6,388 nucleotides of DNA from JAADIV01 sp964439085 (GTDB taxonomy: Bacteria; Desulfobacterota; Desulfobulbia; Desulfobulbales; VMSU01). This document shows, in pieces, positions 1 through 6,300 of the stretch (positions within the stretch are counted from its first letter, which is position 1; every line of letters starts with the position of its first letter). The notes beneath the pieces were generated by a model that saw only the letters and a program-made list of their open reading frames with translations, searched no databases and was not told the DNA's origin. The DNA lies in NCBI GenBank assembly GCA_964439085.1, contig CAYTNB010000159.1, forward strand, positions 1-6,388. The letters run 5' to 3'. The position numbers and the translations under genes are program-made.

Positions 1-431
1 TGGTTATTGATCTTTTTTCTCGACGCATTGTTGGTTGGGCAATTGATAAAAGAATGACAAAACAACTGGTTATGGATGCGTTGACCATGGCGATCTGGCA
101 CCGAAAGCCTTCTCGCAAACTAATCTTCCATACAGATCGGGGTAGTCAGTATTGCAGCCATGGTTTCCAGAAGTTACTCAAACAGTACGGTATATTATCC
201 AGTACGAGCTGGAAAGGTGATTGTTGGGATAATACCGCATCAGAAAGTTTTTTCGGTACTCTCAAAACAGAGCAGGTTCACTGAGTAAGATACATAACTC
301 GTCAGCAAGCTAAGGCTGACATCGTTGATTATATCGAAATGTTTTATAACTGTAAGCGGCGCCATTCCTATCTGGGGTATATGAACCCAATGGAATTTGA
401 AACAATATGGGTTTTGAAAAAAGCTGCTTAG
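1..431 (+). pseudogene. IS3-family transposase OrfB, C-terminal part, interrupted by a stop codon
   Basis: This is the C-terminal half of an rve-type (DDE) integrase-core transposase, the enzyme that cuts and joins IS3-family ends. The reading frame is open from base 3 (VIDLFSRRIVGW) and enters from outside the window, so the first catalytic Asp is not visible. The second catalytic Asp is in HTDRGSQY, and the catalytic Glu is in SESFFGTLK, with the usual Lys seven residues later. An in-frame TGA at 282-284 follows KTEQVH. Homology resumes at once in the same frame (VRYITRQQAKADIVDYIEMF, then RRHSYLGYMNPMEFE) and ends at TAG 429-431. The stop therefore looks like a nonsense mutation (or a sequencing error) rather than a natural end. 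The family is clear; I did not assign a subgroup. Confidence 0.88.
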
Positions 432-436
432 AAAAA

Positions 437-461
437 TGTCCACTTTTACTTGACCAGGTCA
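437..461 (+). repeat. Probable right terminal inverted repeat of the IS3-family element
   Basis: Six bases after the transposase stop there is a 25-bp stretch beginning tgtccacttttac and ending gaccaggtca. Its reverse complement starts TGACCTGGTCAAG, and the TG...CA terminal dinucleotides are typical of IS3-family ends. It contains the odd palindrome ttgacc-a-ggtcaa. The position and style fit the element's right end, but the left end is outside the window, so the match between ends cannot be tested. The target duplication is likewise not visible. Confidence 0.6.
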
Positions 462-496
462 ACCGGCCGTGGCCGGTATAGCTGGACTTTCAGTCC
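462..496. repeat. Two short adjacent hairpin-forming inverted repeats
   Basis: Just outside the presumed IS end lie accggcc-gt-ggccggt (462-477) and ggact-ttc-agtcc (484-496), the latter followed by a short T run at 500-504. The second could be a weak plus-strand terminator, but its stem is only 5 bp. The rest of the gap to base 630 holds no ORF and no convincing terminator for the minus-strand gene that ends there. Function unknown. Confidence 0.4.
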
Positions 497-630
497 GCAT
501 TTTTAACCAACCTGCTTTATCGGGTGGTAAGTGAGTTTCTTTAGGGAGAAAAACGATATTGAGGTTTTATTAGGTATTAAGGAACCTGGCAGGGAAAAAT
601 TAATCAAATCAAAGGTCGTTTGCGTTTTTG

Positions 631-2415
631 TCATTCTACCTTGACGATCTGGAGGGCTCCAAGCTGTGGTATACCGCCTTGGGTTAAGCGGCTGCTTTCT
701 AAAACGGCCAAGGTGTCACCTGTTTTTAGGTAACCTAATGATTTCGCCTCATTAATTGCCCAAAAAACGATTTGGTCGCGGCTTAACTTTTTTTTAATGA
801 TAATGGGGATAATATTTTTGTAAAGGCAAGAGTGACGCGCTTCGTGTATTGAATTAGTGGCCAAAAGGGTTGGGGTTTTGCGGTTCCATTTGGAGACGTG
901 TTGGTAAAGGCCTTTGCCAAAATCGATGACTAGGGTGGCGGCAGCACTGCCCAAGCTGGCGGCGGCGGTAAGGGCTAGATTGTCGTCATGTTCGGAGCTA
1001 AGCAATTGACAGTGATCATATTCTATGGAACTGTGTCGTTCAGATTCGCTGATGATTTCGGCCATGGTTCGCACTACGTTCACCGGGTCAATGCCCGCCG
1101 CTGTCTCGCCGGAGAGCATTACTGCATCCGTCCCTTCAGAAACGGCTAGGCTGACATCGGTTACTTCGGCTCGGGTCGGTCTGGAATTGGTGGTCATTGA
1201 CTCCAGCATCTGGGTAGCTGTGATTACTGGTGTGTTATGATCCCAGCATAGGTCTATTATTTTTCGTTGAATCCACGGTACTCTGGCTGCCGGCATTTCA
1301 ACCCCGAGATCGCCTCTGGCGATCATTACGGCATCTGAACTCCTTATAATGCCCTCCATATCGGTTACTGCCTCCGGCTTTTCGATTTTAGCAACTATTT
1401 TGAGATCCCTTTTGCCTGATTTGTCGATGATCTGCCTTAACTCAACGATATCGGCGGAGGATCGGACAAAAGACAGGGCAACAAAATCAATGCTATGGTT
1501 CAATCCCCATTCTAAATTATCACGGTCTTTGGTGGTAAGACTTGGCAAACTTAATGGGGTGGATGGTAAGTTAATGCCCTTATGAGAACCAAGGGTGCCG
1601 CCTCTAATCACCCGGCAAATTACCTCGTCACTGCCCGTCTGCTCAACTTTTAATTCAAGCAACCCATCATCAAGTAGAATCTGGTCGCTTTGCCGGAGAT
1701 CAGCTAGTACCTCTGGAGCGATGGTGGAAAAACATTCCGCTGTGCCGATGATTGAATCGGCCTGAATAATGACTTGGCTGCCCGGTGACAATTGTATTTT
1801 GCCATCTTGCATCTCACTGGTACGAATTTTCGGGCCGCATAGGTCCATAAGAACCGCTACTGGTCTATGCCATTTTTTCTCTGCTGTCCTGATGAAATTT
1901 AAGGCTTTCTCGTGTTCTGTAAAATTGCCGTGCGAGAAATTGAGGCGGGCCACATCCATACCGGCCAACATCATTTTCTCAATGGTTTCCTGACTGGAAG
2001 ATGAGGGCCCGATTGTGCAGACGATACGAGACATTTTGCGAATGTTGGCAACTGACTGTCCAGCTGTTAAGTTAATTGCTGCGGTGAGTTTATCTATTTG
2101 AATCGGTTTGGGAAGAATGGCCGCCACGTTAGGGTATTTTCTTAATTTATCTCGCAGATTCTCCTGGTCTAATGACCCAGATACGACAAGTACCGGCAGA
2201 TTTGGACATGCTACGGTCATGGCCTCAATAAACTTAAAACCATCCCATTGCGGCATTATGATGTCGCAAATAAACAGGTCAAAAGGCTTGGTGGTAGCCA
2301 TTAGAAAGCCTTGCTGGCCGTTGTCAGCTTCTTCAACTGTGTGGCCCAGCACGCTTAATTGGCGGCTAAGCATGGTTCGGATTACGGGGTTGTCGTCTAA
2401 TAGTAGTATCTTCAT
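631..2415 (-). CDS. Response-regulator receiver domain fused to pyruvate kinase (594 aa)
   Basis: Residues 1 to about 120 form a CheY-like receiver domain: acidic pair D7/D8, phospho-acceptor D51 in ICDIIMP, switch residue S79 in LVVSG, and K103 in LPKP. Residues 128-594 are a full-length pyruvate kinase, which transfers phosphate from phosphoenolpyruvate to ADP to give ATP and pyruvate in the cytosol. Visible motifs are CTIGPSS (133-139), RLNFSHG (157-163), DLCGPKIR (191-198), a B domain (about 203-285), the catalytic-Lys motif AKIEKPEAV with K343 and E345, RGDLGVEMP with metal-binding D369, TATQMLESM, PTRAEVTDV and MLSGETAAG. A C-terminal domain follows (about 475-594). The start is supported by AAGG six bases upstream of the ATG. 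M128 sits exactly where an ordinary pyruvate kinase would begin but has no ribosome binding site, so one fused protein is favoured. The gene stands alone, with no kinase gene beside it. The enzyme family is certain; the control by phosphorylation is inferred. Confidence 0.95.
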   Translation of the reverse strand: MKILLLDDNPVIRTMLSRQLSVLGHTVEEADNGQQGFLMATTKPFDLFICDIIMPQWDGFKFIEAMTVACPNLPVLVVSGSLDQENLRDKLRKYPNVAAILPKPIQIDKLTAAINLTAGQSVANIRKMSRIVCTIGPSSSSQETIEKMMLAGMDVARLNFSHGNFTEHEKALNFIRTAEKKWHRPVAVLMDLCGPKIRTSEMQDGKIQLSPGSQVIIQADSIIGTAECFSTIAPEVLADLRQSDQILLDDGLLELKVEQTGSDEVICRVIRGGTLGSHKGINLPSTPLSLPSLTTKDRDNLEWGLNHSIDFVALSFVRSSADIVELRQIIDKSGKRDLKIVAKIEKPEAVTDMEGIIRSSDAVMIARGDLGVEMPAARVPWIQRKIIDLCWDHNTPVITATQMLESMTTNSRPTRAEVTDVSLAVSEGTDAVMLSGETAAGIDPVNVVRTMAEIISESERHSSIEYDHCQLLSSEHDDNLALTAAASLGSAAATLVIDFGKGLYQHVSKWNRKTPTLLATNSIHEARHSCLYKNIIPIIIKKKLSRDQIVFWAINEAKSLGYLKTGDTLAVLESSRLTQGGIPQLGALQIVKVE

Positions 2416-2420
2416 GTCAG

Positions 2421-2424
2421 CCTT
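2421..2424 (-). promoter_or_regulatory. Ribosome binding site of the receiver-pyruvate kinase gene
   Basis: AAGG lies six bases before the ATG at 2415. It supports translation from the receiver domain rather than from the internal ATG at 2034, which is preceded by GCCAACATTCGCAAA with no Shine-Dalgarno match. A possible -10 element TATAAC is read on the minus strand at 2462-2467, but no good -35 accompanies it, so I do not call a promoter. Confidence 0.55.
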
Positions 2425-2872
2425 TGCGTATGGGGAAGTAAGCGGATCGGGAGTAGTATGAGTTATATCTATATCGCTCTTTAATTTTGTAGCTTTACCT
2501 GAATGGATACAAAAATTATTGATAATAGCTTTTATTATTCTCCAATAAAATAGGATGAAAAGTCAAATTAATAATCTGCTGAACGAAAAGTATGGGTATT
2601 TACGGTGGAGTCTTGAAGGGAAAAAGCAGAATGTAATCGCATCTTTTTGTAATAAACAAAAAAACATTTTTTGCCCCTTCTGGTTGTTGTCAGGAAAGAT
2701 GTCGTTTTTTATCAGTAATTCCCGGTCAAGGGTTAAACTGTTGATTTGATTATGAAAGTGAAGATGCCCTTTCGTAAACTTTTAACGACTTTCTGCCAAT
2801 GAATCACCAGCGCGACAAAATATGGAATAGGCCATAACTATATGATATCTAAGGTGAAAATAATTTCAATAT

Positions 2873-2910
2873 AAGCAACTTTTTGCTTGACCAAGGCCCC
2901 GAAATGGGCC
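2873..2910. repeat. Paired small hairpins upstream of the IS4-like transposase remnant
   Basis: aagcaa-cttt-ttgctt (2873-2888) is followed six bases later by ggccc-cgaaat-gggcc (2895-2910), ending 44 bases before the GTG start of the transposase remnant. They lie where the left inverted repeat of that element would be expected. The exact terminus cannot be set because the right end is missing. Confidence 0.35.
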
Positions 2911-2954
2911 AGCGATTTTCTATGTAATATCAAACACTTACACCGGGGAACGCC

Positions 2955-3470
2955 GTGGAGTCACGCAAGATTTATCGAATTGAAGCTCTGGGGAAAAACC
3001 TCGCAAAACCCAACAGAACCGTGCGAAAACATCTTAACGCTGATGCGCTGATCAGGAACATAAGAAATAAATTTCGGGATATACCTGACCATCGTGCCGG
3101 CAATTCAAAAATATCATTAGATGATGCCCTGATGTCGGCTTTTGCTATGTTCCAGTTCAAAGACCCATCTTTACTTGCCTTTGATCGACGCCGTAAAGAA
3201 GAGCCTGAGAATCTGCATTCCATTTATGGTATTACTAATATCCCAAGTGATAGTCAAATGCGCACTATTGTTGATCCAGTGGATATTTCATCTCTATGCG
3301 CACCTTTTACCAGCGTTTTTCGCCAACTGCAGAGGGGTAAGGACTTTGAAAAAATGACTTTTATTCCTGTTTTTTTGTTTCTTGATACACGCTGTTTCTT
3401 ATTTCTTCAAGGCGGATGCCGGTTTCTTCTGTTTATTACTGGTCAGTGTTATGTGTCAAATCGATACTAA
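2955..3470 (+). pseudogene. IS4-like DDE transposase, 5' fragment
   Basis: Translation from GTG (preceded by GGGGAA) gives a sequence typical of the N-terminus of a DDE transposase family of about 450 residues found in IS4-like elements. Recognisable stretches are FRDIPDHRAGNSKISLDDA (about 40-58), LMSAFAMFQFKDPSLLAFD (59-77), YGITNIPSDSQMRTIVDPVD (91-110) and FRQLQRGKDFEKM (122-134). After about residue 138 the expected LDGTGYF-type catalytic block is missing. The remaining ~33 residues are low-complexity, rich in Phe and Cys, and end at a stop. Homology is thus lost around base 3368, beside a run of seven T. Only about 140 of the expected residues remain and no catalytic Asp is present, so this is a dead remnant. 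It converges on the Fic gene with six bases between stops. Exact IS group not assigned. Confidence 0.8.
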
Positions 3471-3476
3471 GTCAGG

Positions 3477-4883
3477 CTATCGTGCATCCCGAACTGAAGC
3501 CCATGCCTGGAATTCAGATAATTTTAGCCGGTATCTGGCCACATTGCCCTCGTGCAGATGTTTTAACGCATCAAATGCTATTTTCACAAACTCTACCCTG
3601 TCATTTTCAGGAACCTGATTATCTGTCAATTTTTTAATAATTTTTTCAGAGGGCGCATGCCTGCCTTGGACGATTGTTTGCACTGTCTGGATCAATATCT
3701 CACGGTAACGTATTCGCAGAGGGTTTGGCTCGGCCACGGTTTGGGTGATAGCGAGGTAGCGCTGACAGGAACGTTCATAGAGCCAGACAAACACATCACG
3801 AAGCAGATCAATTTGATTGCATTCATAGACTCCCAAGGTGCCATCTATGTATGCACGTTCTGGTACATCGACAAATGAGAGAGGACATAGGTTATTCTGA
3901 ATTAGCGGGATATTTGCTCCTAGGCGAGAGACACGTTTGTTGACATCTTCAAATGGCTGCAAATAAGGCAACTGAACCATCACAAAAAAAGCCTGTTCAA
4001 AAGGGTCTGGGATAGCAGAGGCCTTTTGCAGCAAAATATTAAAACACTCTTCTAGAACCTGTGGCATAGCCAGCGGCAGAAAGGTTGATGCACCAATTTC
4101 TACGGGCCTGCGCCGTAACCGCCCACAGGCCTCTTCATCGGGGAGTAAGTTTTCTGATAAAATGGCGTGCAGGTTTAGAAAGGTGAAATGATTGAATCCG
4201 ATTTGATCAGCCTCTGCAATGAGCATCTCAATGGCTGTTTTGTGGTTCAGGATCATCTGGGTTTCCAGGATATCCTTGCCTTCAGCTATCTGGCCAAATT
4301 CAATTAAGTTACGTGTGTCGAGACGGTTATAGGTATTTCCTTCCAGGCGAGAAGATGCCCAGGCCAGGTCAATTAACAGCCTATTCAAGATGTCCCTTGC
4401 GTATGTTCCTGCTGGGTACTTTACGGCAGGAGTACGACCCATTTCATGGAGTTGGGAGCGTAATGATTCAGGAAGATAGAAGGTGGCGCCGGGTGTATAC
4501 TCATCTAGAAATGAACGCTGATAACCGATTGGTTTGCGTTGCATAATTGGCTGTCCAACAAAATCACGGATGAGAGCTCCTTCTCTTGACACCGGCACAT
4601 AACTTTCCACCACACCATTAATTGAAGCCTCAGCTGTTATAGGTTCCGCCTTAAGAGTCACGCTTCGGGCGGGCTTGTAAACCAGGGCAATGCTTTTTCC
4701 TTCGGTTGTGATACGGTTGTTCTTTTGAAGGATTTTCAACCTGCGCTGCAAGGTTCGTCGGTTGATATTAGGCAGTTGGAGAGACAGGGCTTCATCGAGG
4801 GCTGAAATTCCAATTCCATCTGGATATTCTGAGACTACCTGCTCGATCAAATTTAATTCTTTAGCAGACACTATACGTGACAT
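3477..4883 (-). CDS. Fic-family protein with N-terminal winged helix and variant active site
   Basis: Fic proteins usually transfer AMP or another phosphate-containing group from a nucleotide to a target protein. Numbering below is from the upstream in-frame ATG at 4889; subtract two for the preferred start. Residues about 10-70 look like a winged-helix DNA-binding domain (ISALDEALSLQLPNINRRTL, then KNNRITTEGKSIALVYKP). An S-x-x-x-E-G inhibitory-helix motif is present as SSRLEGN (179-185). The Fic loop is QPFEDVNKRVSRL (311-323). The canonical loop is HPFx(D/E)GNGRxxR, so the catalytic His is Gln, the first Gly is Val, and NGR is NKR as in Doc-type proteins. A helical C-terminal region ends in HEGNVARYRLKLSEFQAW. 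The protein is 468 aa from the preferred start and appears intact and cytosolic. Family membership is firm; catalytic activity is uncertain. The last few codons may be derived from the adjacent IS remnant. Confidence 0.9.
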   Translation of the reverse strand: MSRIVSAKELNLIEQVVSEYPDGIGISALDEALSLQLPNINRRTLQRRLKILQKNNRITTEGKSIALVYKPARSVTLKAEPITAEASINGVVESYVPVSREGALIRDFVGQPIMQRKPIGYQRSFLDEYTPGATFYLPESLRSQLHEMGRTPAVKYPAGTYARDILNRLLIDLAWASSRLEGNTYNRLDTRNLIEFGQIAEGKDILETQMILNHKTAIEMLIAEADQIGFNHFTFLNLHAILSENLLPDEEACGRLRRRPVEIGASTFLPLAMPQVLEECFNILLQKASAIPDPFEQAFFVMVQLPYLQPFEDVNKRVSRLGANIPLIQNNLCPLSFVDVPERAYIDGTLGVYECNQIDLLRDVFVWLYERSCQRYLAITQTVAEPNPLRIRYREILIQTVQTIVQGRHAPSEKIIKKLTDNQVPENDRVEFVKIAFDALKHLHEGNVARYRLKLSEFQAWASVRDAR

Positions 4884-4890
4884 AATCATT

Positions 4891-4895
4891 TCCTC
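4891..4895 (-). promoter_or_regulatory. Ribosome binding site deciding the Fic start
   Basis: GAGGA on the minus strand is one base from the upstream ATG (4889) but seven from the ATG at 4883. The normal spacing selects the second ATG, giving a protein that begins MSRIVSAKELN. Confidence 0.65.
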
Positions 4896-4962
4896 TTAAC
4901 TCAGCACAAACAGATCTATTTGTTTTTGTCGTGCAATCGTCGTATAACAGCAATCCCACTCG

Positions 4963-4998
4963 CACTAAAGCGTGACACTAACATGTCACGCTTTAGTG
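4963..4998. promoter_or_regulatory. Perfect 15-bp inverted repeat, candidate operator upstream of the Fic gene
   Basis: CACTAAAGCGTGACA and its exact complement TGTCACGCTTTAGTG are separated by six bases (ctaaca), 80 bp upstream of the Fic start. The hexamer TTAGTG occurs on the minus strand at two places in this site and once on the plus strand, so the palindrome also contains direct repeats, as operators of winged-helix proteins often do. A TTGACG (minus strand, 5004-5009) with CATGTT 18 bases downstream is a possible promoter overlapping the repeat. No T run follows either arm, which argues against a terminator. The neighbouring Fic protein carries a DNA-binding domain, so autoregulation is a reasonable inference. 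Confidence 0.6.
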
Positions 4999-5172
4999 TC
5001 GCGCGTCAACAAAAAAATGGCAAGCTTCAGTTTTTAGCTGGGAATTATTGTAGAGTACACTCATTGTTTTTCTCCTGTCGTTTGCATTATAACGACTTAA
5101 CTTGGTGTCCACAATATCGGGGAAGGATCAGTCTGCATAAGATGTCAAAGGAAGTCAAAAGCAACTTTCCCT

Positions 5173-5219
5173 AAAAACAAAAAAAAGGGCCAAATCCCCT
5201 ATTTTCAAGGATTTGGCCC
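5173..5219 (-). terminator. Strong intrinsic terminator downstream of the tRNA-Leu fragment
   Basis: On the minus strand, GGGCCAAATCC and GGATTTGGCCC form a perfect 11-bp stem around an 11-base loop, followed by eight T, one G and five more T. It begins 10 bases after the tRNA CCA end, so it looks like the original terminator of the tRNA-Leu transcript. It would also stop read-through from the right-hand genes towards the Fic gene. Confidence 0.88.
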
Positions 5220-5229
5220 GTGCTTTTAC

Positions 5230-5284
5230 TGGTGCCTAGGGCGAGAATCGAACTCGCATGGGTATACACCAGAGGGATTTTAAG
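5230..5284 (-). tRNA. tRNA-Leu(UAA), 3' fragment; probable attachment-site remnant
   Basis: Read on the minus strand, this contains the following parts of a class II tRNA. The 3' side of the anticodon arm is CTTAAAATCCCT, with TAA at anticodon positions 34-36. A long variable arm, CTGGTGTATACCCAT, follows. The T arm is perfect: GCGAG-TTCGATT-CTCGC. The 3' acceptor strand is CCTAGGC, then A and an encoded CCA. The sequence upstream of the loop does not pair with TCCCT, and there is no D arm or 5' acceptor strand. The homology therefore begins in the anticodon loop. Site-specific recombination by tyrosine integrases commonly leaves such 3' halves at one end of an integrated element. It cannot yield a functional tRNA by itself. 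Leucine identity rests on the long variable arm and the anticodon loop. Confidence 0.82.
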
Positions 5285-5450
5285 TGTACTGGGACACAGT
5301 TACCATTAATTATAAATTCTTCTCATCTAGTTGATATTATGATGTTTCTATTAAAAGTAGAGTTCCAGCAACTTCTATAGTTTTCTTTTAAAGACCATAC
5401 TTTTCTCGGCACGATTACACCAGAATTACACAAGGTTTTTGAGGCACTTT
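5285..5450. other. Intergenic spacer between the tRNA fragment and the two-gene operon
   Basis: This A+T-rich spacer has no ORF. It starts with a small inverted repeat, gtgt-actggg-acac (from 5285), abutting the tRNA homology. It also holds two direct copies of ATTACAC (5414-5420 and 5425-5431), 11 bases apart. No integrase gene or clear terminator is visible here. Confidence 0.4.
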
Positions 5451-5912
5451 TCATTTGCCAACCACTGCCAAAAGTTTCTTCCCCCTCAACTTGTCTGCCC
5501 AGCGACTCGCAACTTCTCCACGATTGACAGTAACTATCTTGACAGTACCATCTTTTTCAGCGGTAATACTCGTTTTCACACAACGTCCACGGATGTAGTC
5601 AGCATGAAACCTAATTTGTCCATGCTCGTAGTGTAGACACTCAAAAAAATCTTTAACAGAGAACTCATCGGCGTCTTCAAAATCAATTCCAGACATACCT
5701 CGTGGTCGAGCATCAGCAAAAGACAAAACAGCGATAGCGTAGATGAGGCCAAAGGCACACCACTCGATATCATCTTCCGTAACTTTTATGGTTACTTGGC
5801 TTCGAGAACCACCACTGTCAAAAGTTTGGTGGTCGCAGTCAACTACTTCAATTTCAGCCCCCACAACAACAGCTTGTTCTATTAGCCAGTAACCTGCATC
5901 TCTATCATTCAT
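5451..5912 (-). CDS. Hypothetical protein, 153 aa, second gene of a two-gene operon
   Basis: I do not recognise a characterised family. The protein is soluble and rather acidic, with no signal peptide or convincing membrane helix; LIYAIAVLSFAD (56-67) is a short buried-looking stretch. The most distinctive part is the C-terminal half: SFADARPRGMSGIDFED (64-80), DFFECLHYEHGQIRFHADYI (88-107), RGRCVKTSI (108-116), then VNRGEVASRWADKLRGKK (129-146). Its repeated Arg, His and acidic residues suggest a conserved folded core. ATG at 5912 was chosen because it lies one base after the stop of the upstream gene and has AGGA eight bases before it. Start codons further upstream would overlap that gene. 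The tight spacing implies co-translation and a joint role. Confidence 0.75.
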   Translation of the reverse strand: MNDRDAGYWLIEQAVVVGAEIEVVDCDHQTFDSGGSRSQVTIKVTEDDIEWCAFGLIYAIAVLSFADARPRGMSGIDFEDADEFSVKDFFECLHYEHGQIRFHADYIRGRCVKTSITAEKDGTVKIVTVNRGEVASRWADKLRGKKLLAVVGK

Positions 5913-5913
5913 C

Positions 5914-6300
5914 TCAATGTTCCTGTTCATTAGCTCTATACAGAATTTCATCCTCCATAATTTCAAGAGAATCACCAGCACCTAGGGGGAACTCATCTGG
6001 CAGTTGTGTAACAATCACTCCAAAAACATGATCTTTGTCAATATGTTCTATTTCGAGATCAATGTAACCACCATCAACTTGCACTGGCTCTCCTGAACCT
6101 ATAGGGAAGAATGCTCTAACTGTAATTTTGTCACCGATAGATAAATATTTAAGTTTGACACCTGGGTAGTCGGGAAACTCGTTAGGATAAAAGCCAGATA
6201 TCTTCGCACTATTCATACTAAAGATGTGATAGCCATCTTTAACGATGTCTGCGTAGAATCCTTCATTCTTTTTATTGGGGAGAGGGATTACTGATGCCAT
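5914..6300 (-). CDS. Hypothetical protein, 128 aa, first gene of a two-gene operon; weak DUF2314-like pattern
   Basis: This is a small, acidic, probably cytosolic protein without a signal peptide or membrane segment. Residues 46 to about 118 read like a beta-rich domain: a Gly-Asp turn before a strand (LSIGDKITVRAFF, 53-65), GEPVQVDGGYIDLEIEHI (70-87), VFGVIVTQLPDEF (92-104), and LGAGDSLEIMEDEI (106-119). The order GD...GEp-V...G.I.N/LP...GD.I.F..e-I resembles DUF2314 domains, but I rate this as a pattern impression only. The ATG at 6300 has AAGGA seven bases upstream. The stop codon is one base from the start of the next gene, so the two are almost certainly translated together. Confidence 0.75.
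   Translation of the reverse strand: MASVIPLPNKKNEGFYADIVKDGYHIFSMNSAKISGFYPNEFPDYPGVKLKYLSIGDKITVRAFFPIGSGEPVQVDGGYIDLEIEHIDKDHVFGVIVTQLPDEFPLGAGDSLEIMEDEILYRANEQEH
5921..5924 (-). promoter_or_regulatory. Ribosome binding site deciding the start of the 153-aa gene
   Basis: AGGA, inside the end of the upstream gene, is eight bases before ATG 5912. The alternative ATG at 5930 has only a weak GAG in front and would overlap the upstream gene by 17 bases. Confidence 0.5.

Larger units (their letters stand above)
2416..2954. other. Intergenic region, 539 bp, no convincing gene
   Basis: This A+T-rich stretch separates the minus-strand receiver-kinase gene from a plus-strand transposase remnant, so it should hold the promoter of the former and the left end of the latter. 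The one open frame of note (2555-2749, 64 aa) has no properly spaced ribosome binding site and no recognisable motif. Small inverted repeats occur towards the right: tatgg/ccata (2821-2836), aagcaa/ttgctt (2873-2888) and ggccc/gggcc (2895-2910). The last two may belong to the terminus of the adjacent IS. I see no tRNA or other RNA gene. Confidence 0.5.

Noticed and set aside
282..284. TGA in the IS3 transposase as selenocysteine or programmed readthrough
   Set aside because: No SECIS-like hairpin was noticed after it, and transposases of this family do not use selenocysteine. A nonsense mutation is simpler.
462..504. Hairpins after the IS end as a terminator for the pyruvate kinase gene
   Set aside because: They are over 130 bases beyond the stop and lack a T run in the minus-strand direction.
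2034..2034. Separate start for a stand-alone pyruvate kinase at M128
   Set aside because: There is no Shine-Dalgarno sequence before this ATG, while the upstream ATG at 2415 has one and the frame is continuous.
2108..2461. 117-aa plus-strand ORF opposite the receiver domain
   Set aside because: It is antisense to clear receiver-domain coding sequence, and its translation matches nothing recognisable.
2555..2749. 64-aa plus-strand ORF in the intergenic region
   Set aside because: The AGG is only one base from the ATG, no motif is recognisable, and the composition looks like translated non-coding A+T-rich DNA.
4963..4998. The 15-bp inverted repeat as an intrinsic terminator
   Set aside because: No T run follows on either strand, and its place upstream of a gene fits an operator better.
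5439..5773. Overlapping ORFs on both strands inside the 153-aa gene
   Set aside because: They are shadow frames of the 5451-5912 gene, without ribosome binding sites or family features.
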